DNA of 64,000 nt, taken from Mycobacterium yunnanensis (lineage in GTDB: Bacteria > Actinomycetota > Actinomycetes > Mycobacteriales > Mycobacteriaceae). Within the stretch, counting starts at the first letter, position 1; each line of letters starts with the position of its first letter. A program made the translations under genes and the position numbers. The notes under the pieces were generated by a model, which saw nothing but the letters and a program-made list of their open reading frames with translations, did not search any database and had not been told where the DNA came from. This document shows positions 62,295-64,000 of the stretch, in pieces. Where the stretch lies: contig NZ_JACKVK010000020.1 in NCBI RefSeq assembly GCF_025823185.1, positions 95,926 through 159,925 of the forward strand, in the 5' to 3' direction.

Positions 62295-62902
62295 CGCGTC
62301 GCAAGCATCACCCCAAGTCCGATCATGGTGGTCGCGATGACGCCGTCGAGTACCCGCCACGTGAACGGCTTGGCGAACAGCCCCGAGAGCCGCCGGGCGC
62401 CGAAGCCCACCCCGGTGAACCAGACCGCGCTCGCGGTGATCGCGCCGACACCGAACGCCCAGCGGCCGTCGTGCTGTTCGTTGGCCAGCGCCCCGAGCAG
62501 CACGACGGTGTCGAGGTAGACGTGCGGGTTCAGGAACGTCAGCGCGGCGCAGGTGAGCAGCACTCCGGTCAGCCGGGCGGGCGCCGCGGTCGAGGGCGAC
62601 AGCCCGGACGACCAGGCGGGCGGCTGCCACGCGCGCTTGGCGGCGAGCAGGCCGTAGCCGGCGAGGAAGGCGGCGCCGCCGTAGGTGGCGACGCTCAATG
62701 CTGCGGGGTGCGCGGCGATCAGCGTGCCGACACCGGCGATGCCCGCGACGATCAGTACGGCGTCGGACAGTGTGCACAGGGCGACCACCGGCAGCACGTG
62801 TTCGCGTCGGATGCCTTGCCGCAGGACGAACGCGTTCTGAGCCCCGATCGCGGCGATCAGGGCGAACGAAGCCAGGAAGCCGACGACGGCGGGGGAGTGC
62901 AT
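62291..62902 (-). CDS. LysE/ArgO-type amino-acid exporter
   Basis: 203 aa with six TMs. The family signature AAIGAQNAFVLRQGIRREHV is at about 18-37 and TFLNPHVYLDTVVLLG at about 120-135, as in LysE/ArgO/Rv1986-like basic-amino-acid exporters. ATG at 62902. LysE genes usually sit opposite a LysR-type activator (lysG/argP). No such gene is present on the other side here, although a strong palindrome occupies the upstream region. Confidence 0.9.
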   Translation of the reverse strand: MHSPAVVGFLASFALIAAIGAQNAFVLRQGIRREHVLPVVALCTLSDAVLIVAGIAGVGTLIAAHPAALSVATYGGAAFLAGYGLLAAKRAWQPPAWSSGLSPSTAAPARLTGVLLTCAALTFLNPHVYLDTVVLLGALANEQHDGRWAFGVGAITASAVWFTGVGFGARRLSGLFAKPFTWRVLDGVIATTMIGLGVMLATR

Positions 62903-62953
62903 GCCTCGACGCTACGAGTGGGCCGTCGTGACGTACAGCTAATGATTTTGACG

Positions 62954-62976
62954 CCGCATTAGAACTGCTAATGCGG
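62954..62976. promoter_or_regulatory. Perfect inverted repeat upstream of the LysE-type gene
   Basis: CCGCATTAG (62954-62962) and CTAATGCGG (62968-62976), 5-nt spacer. A third half-site, CTAATG, lies at 62939-62944. The palindrome is about 52 bp upstream of the exporter start, suitable for an activator or repressor site; with no T-tract it is a poor terminator. Confidence 0.55.
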
Positions 62977-63005
62977 TTCGGCGCTCGCGCTGAATGGGCT
63001 GTCGG

Positions 63006-63104
63006 CTAGCCCGCGGCACCGTCGGCGCCCTGGACGCCGGGTGCGCCGGTGCCGCCTGCGCCGGCGTTGCCGCGCTTGCCGTCCCACCGATTCCACACCC
63101 GTAG
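63006..63104 (-). pseudogene. Fragment of a Gly-rich (PGRS/collagen-like) protein C-terminus
   Basis: On the minus strand this encodes about 24 residues of GKRGNAGAGGTGAPGVQGAD type ending GAAG and a TAG stop (63006-63008). The Gly-Xaa-Xaa pattern resembles the end of PE_PGRS or collagen-like proteins. The frame is closed by TAG 14 codons upstream of the Gly-rich part, and no start or signal is present, so it looks like a decayed remnant. Confidence 0.4.
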
Positions 63105-63232
63105 AACACGGATGCGGTGATCGTGGGAACGGAGCGCGTCCTAGACGTTGTCGCGGTTTGCCATACGACGACGCCGATGCGAAACGTCCCATCACCACCG
63201 CCGGTGACCCCTAAGAAGTGACGTCAGCGACG

Positions 63233-63419
63233 AATGCAGTAGTCGAATCCCAAAGTGCAGTAGTCCCACCCCGCAGCTGCTGATTTCGACTCGCGCACCG
63301 GGCCGCCCGGCACGCTGCCACGCTCACCCCGCGAAGCGGGAAGGGATGAAAGCACTGGTGGCGGGGGTGGTGAGCCGACGGTCACGAGGTAGACATCGAC
63401 GCCCCGGCACTACTGCATT
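63233..63419. repeat. Short direct and inverted repeats in non-coding DNA
   Basis: TGCAGTAGTC occurs at 63235-63244 and 63256-63265 (direct, 21 bp apart). AATGCAGTAG (63233-63242) has a perfect inverted copy CTACTGCATT at 63410-63419, so a 187-bp segment is bounded by 10-bp inverted repeats. Inside it, CCCGC-GAA-GCGGG forms a small hairpin. Apart from the items listed separately, the region 62977-63815 shows no gene I can support. Confidence 0.5.
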
Positions 63420-63539
63420 TCGGCGATACAGGTAGCCGAAAACGGTCTCAACGCGTGAATCAGCGAGGGTTGGGCTTCGTTGACACGGGTACGCCGCGTC
63501 ATCGTGGGGGTTGCCCCTGCAGGACATGGGAGGGCTGCT

Positions 63540-63671
63540 GTGTCAGATGGCGGAGATCAATTTTCGGAGGCCGATCGGGTGGAGGCACTGGATCAGGCGG
63601 TGCGGCAGGCCGTGAACGCATTGGCCCCCGTGGAAGCTGACAGTCACGATCACCCACGCCCGAAGAACTAG
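63540..63671 (+). CDS. Possible small protein, 43 aa
   Basis: GTG 63540 with a strong GGGAGGG ribosome site (63528-63534) 5 nt upstream opens 43 codons: MSDGGDQFSEADRVEAL, then an amphipathic helix and a His/Pro/Lys tail ending HPRPKN. No family recognised. The codon third positions are less GC-biased than in the definite genes, so it may be a remnant. Confidence 0.35.
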   Translation: MSDGGDQFSEADRVEALDQAVRQAVNALAPVEADSHDHPRPKN

Positions 63672-63815
63672 AGGACAGTCGGTGCGGGTACGGCGCTCGA
63701 CCAGCCAGGATCGATCACGCACTTCACCGGCGCTGCCAGTGGCATGCTGCGTCTGGCGCCCAATCATCAACTTCGACAGGCAGTTACGGATCAGAGCCCG
63801 GCGATGGGCACGTCG

Positions 63816-64000
63816 CTACAGCAGCAGGACATCGAGCAGGGTGCGGGTGGTGTCGTTGGGGGGTGTGGTGGTGATGAGGGCGTGGGTTCCGTCGGGGCTG
63901 TAGGCGACGACTAGCGATGAATTGTCCCGGTTGACGGTGTAGGTGGTGCCGAGTTGGGTGCCGGTGCTGGGGTCGATCACGGTCACGCTGGTGTCGGTGG
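63816..64000 (-). CDS. C-terminus of a repeat-type (beta-propeller/YVTN-like) exported protein, cut by window edge
   Basis: 61 codons are visible, ending at TAG 63816-63818. The residues TVIDPSTGTQLGTTYTVN, then LVVAYSPDGTHALITTTPPN and TTRTLLDVLLL, look like blades of YncE/YVTN-type propeller repeats found in very large mycobacterial surface proteins. The N-terminus lies beyond the window, so export signals cannot be seen. Function unknown. Confidence 0.65.
   Translation of the reverse strand, partial: TDTSVTVIDPSTGTQLGTTYTVNRDNSSLVVAYSPDGTHALITTTPPNDTTRTLLDVLLL

Overview
The window is a high-GC actinobacterial chromosome segment that I read as a non-tuberculous mycobacterium (Mycolicibacterium type). 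Reasons: many GTG/TTG starts, mycobacterium-only families (AftD, DUF2613, LpqI, PapA, MmpL, FAAL-type FadD, PE-PPE serine hydrolase, 13E12/DUF222-HNH) and a gene order that, from memory, follows M. tuberculosis Rv0227c to Rv0265c with insertions and deletions. No search was run; homolog names come from recalled family sequences.

Layout. 1-10.6 kb: cell-envelope block. A DUF3068 protein (cut by the left edge) and an acyltransferase-3 protein are followed by a minus-strand run of pseudokinase, DUF2613 peptide, AftD, phosphotriesterase and an AMP-ligase. 10.6-14.5 kb: membrane-anchored NagZ-type LpqI, a TetR regulator and an ABC exporter. 14.5-23.8 kb: fatty-acid genes htdX-fabG4 (minus), fadA2 (plus), an F420-type oxidoreductase, an Ag85-like esterase, fadE5 (minus) and a DapB-like dehydrogenase. 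23.8-43.1 kb: a 19-kb locus with a 3661-aa bimodular PKS, papA3, mmpL10, fadD23, a PE-PPE hydrolase/acyltransferase and a Gap-like membrane protein. This is the trehalose polyphleate (TPP) locus known from M. smegmatis and M. abscessus. The glycopeptidolipid genes that accompany it in M. smegmatis are not in this window.

43.3-48.0 kb: flavin reductase and the Sdh1 succinate dehydrogenase operon. 48.1-52.3 kb: a PEP-mutase-family enzyme, a small membrane protein and nirBD. 52.2-54.2 kb: a broken HNH endonuclease gene with an exact 80-bp tandem duplication, and a degenerate direct repeat. 54.2-60.8 kb (minus): a membrane protein, CbiX chelatase, a HemD-like regulator, AAC(2'), PxpC/PxpB, a queuosine-precursor-type transporter and a Tat/lipoprotein iron-siderophore binding protein. 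60.9-64 kb: small membrane and secreted proteins, an SDR and a LysE exporter, then about 0.9 kb of mostly non-coding, decayed-looking DNA before a repeat protein cut by the right edge.

How it works together: the PKS makes a long unbranched acyl chain from malonyl units, FadD23 activates acyl substrates, PapA3 acylates trehalose, MmpL10 exports the intermediate and the PE-PPE enzyme completes the glycolipid outside. The flanking fadE5/fadA2/fabG4/htdX genes are fatty-acid enzymes that share a candidate operator, TTAC-N6-GTAA, with a weaker copy beside the PKS start. NirBD needs siroheme, which fits the nearby CbiX and HemD-like genes. The main unexplained items are a pseudokinase apparently co-transcribed with AftD, an apparent CTG start of AftD in the same frame as the upstream stop, a PKS module lacking the dehydratase its presumed product needs, and several strong unexplained palindromes.
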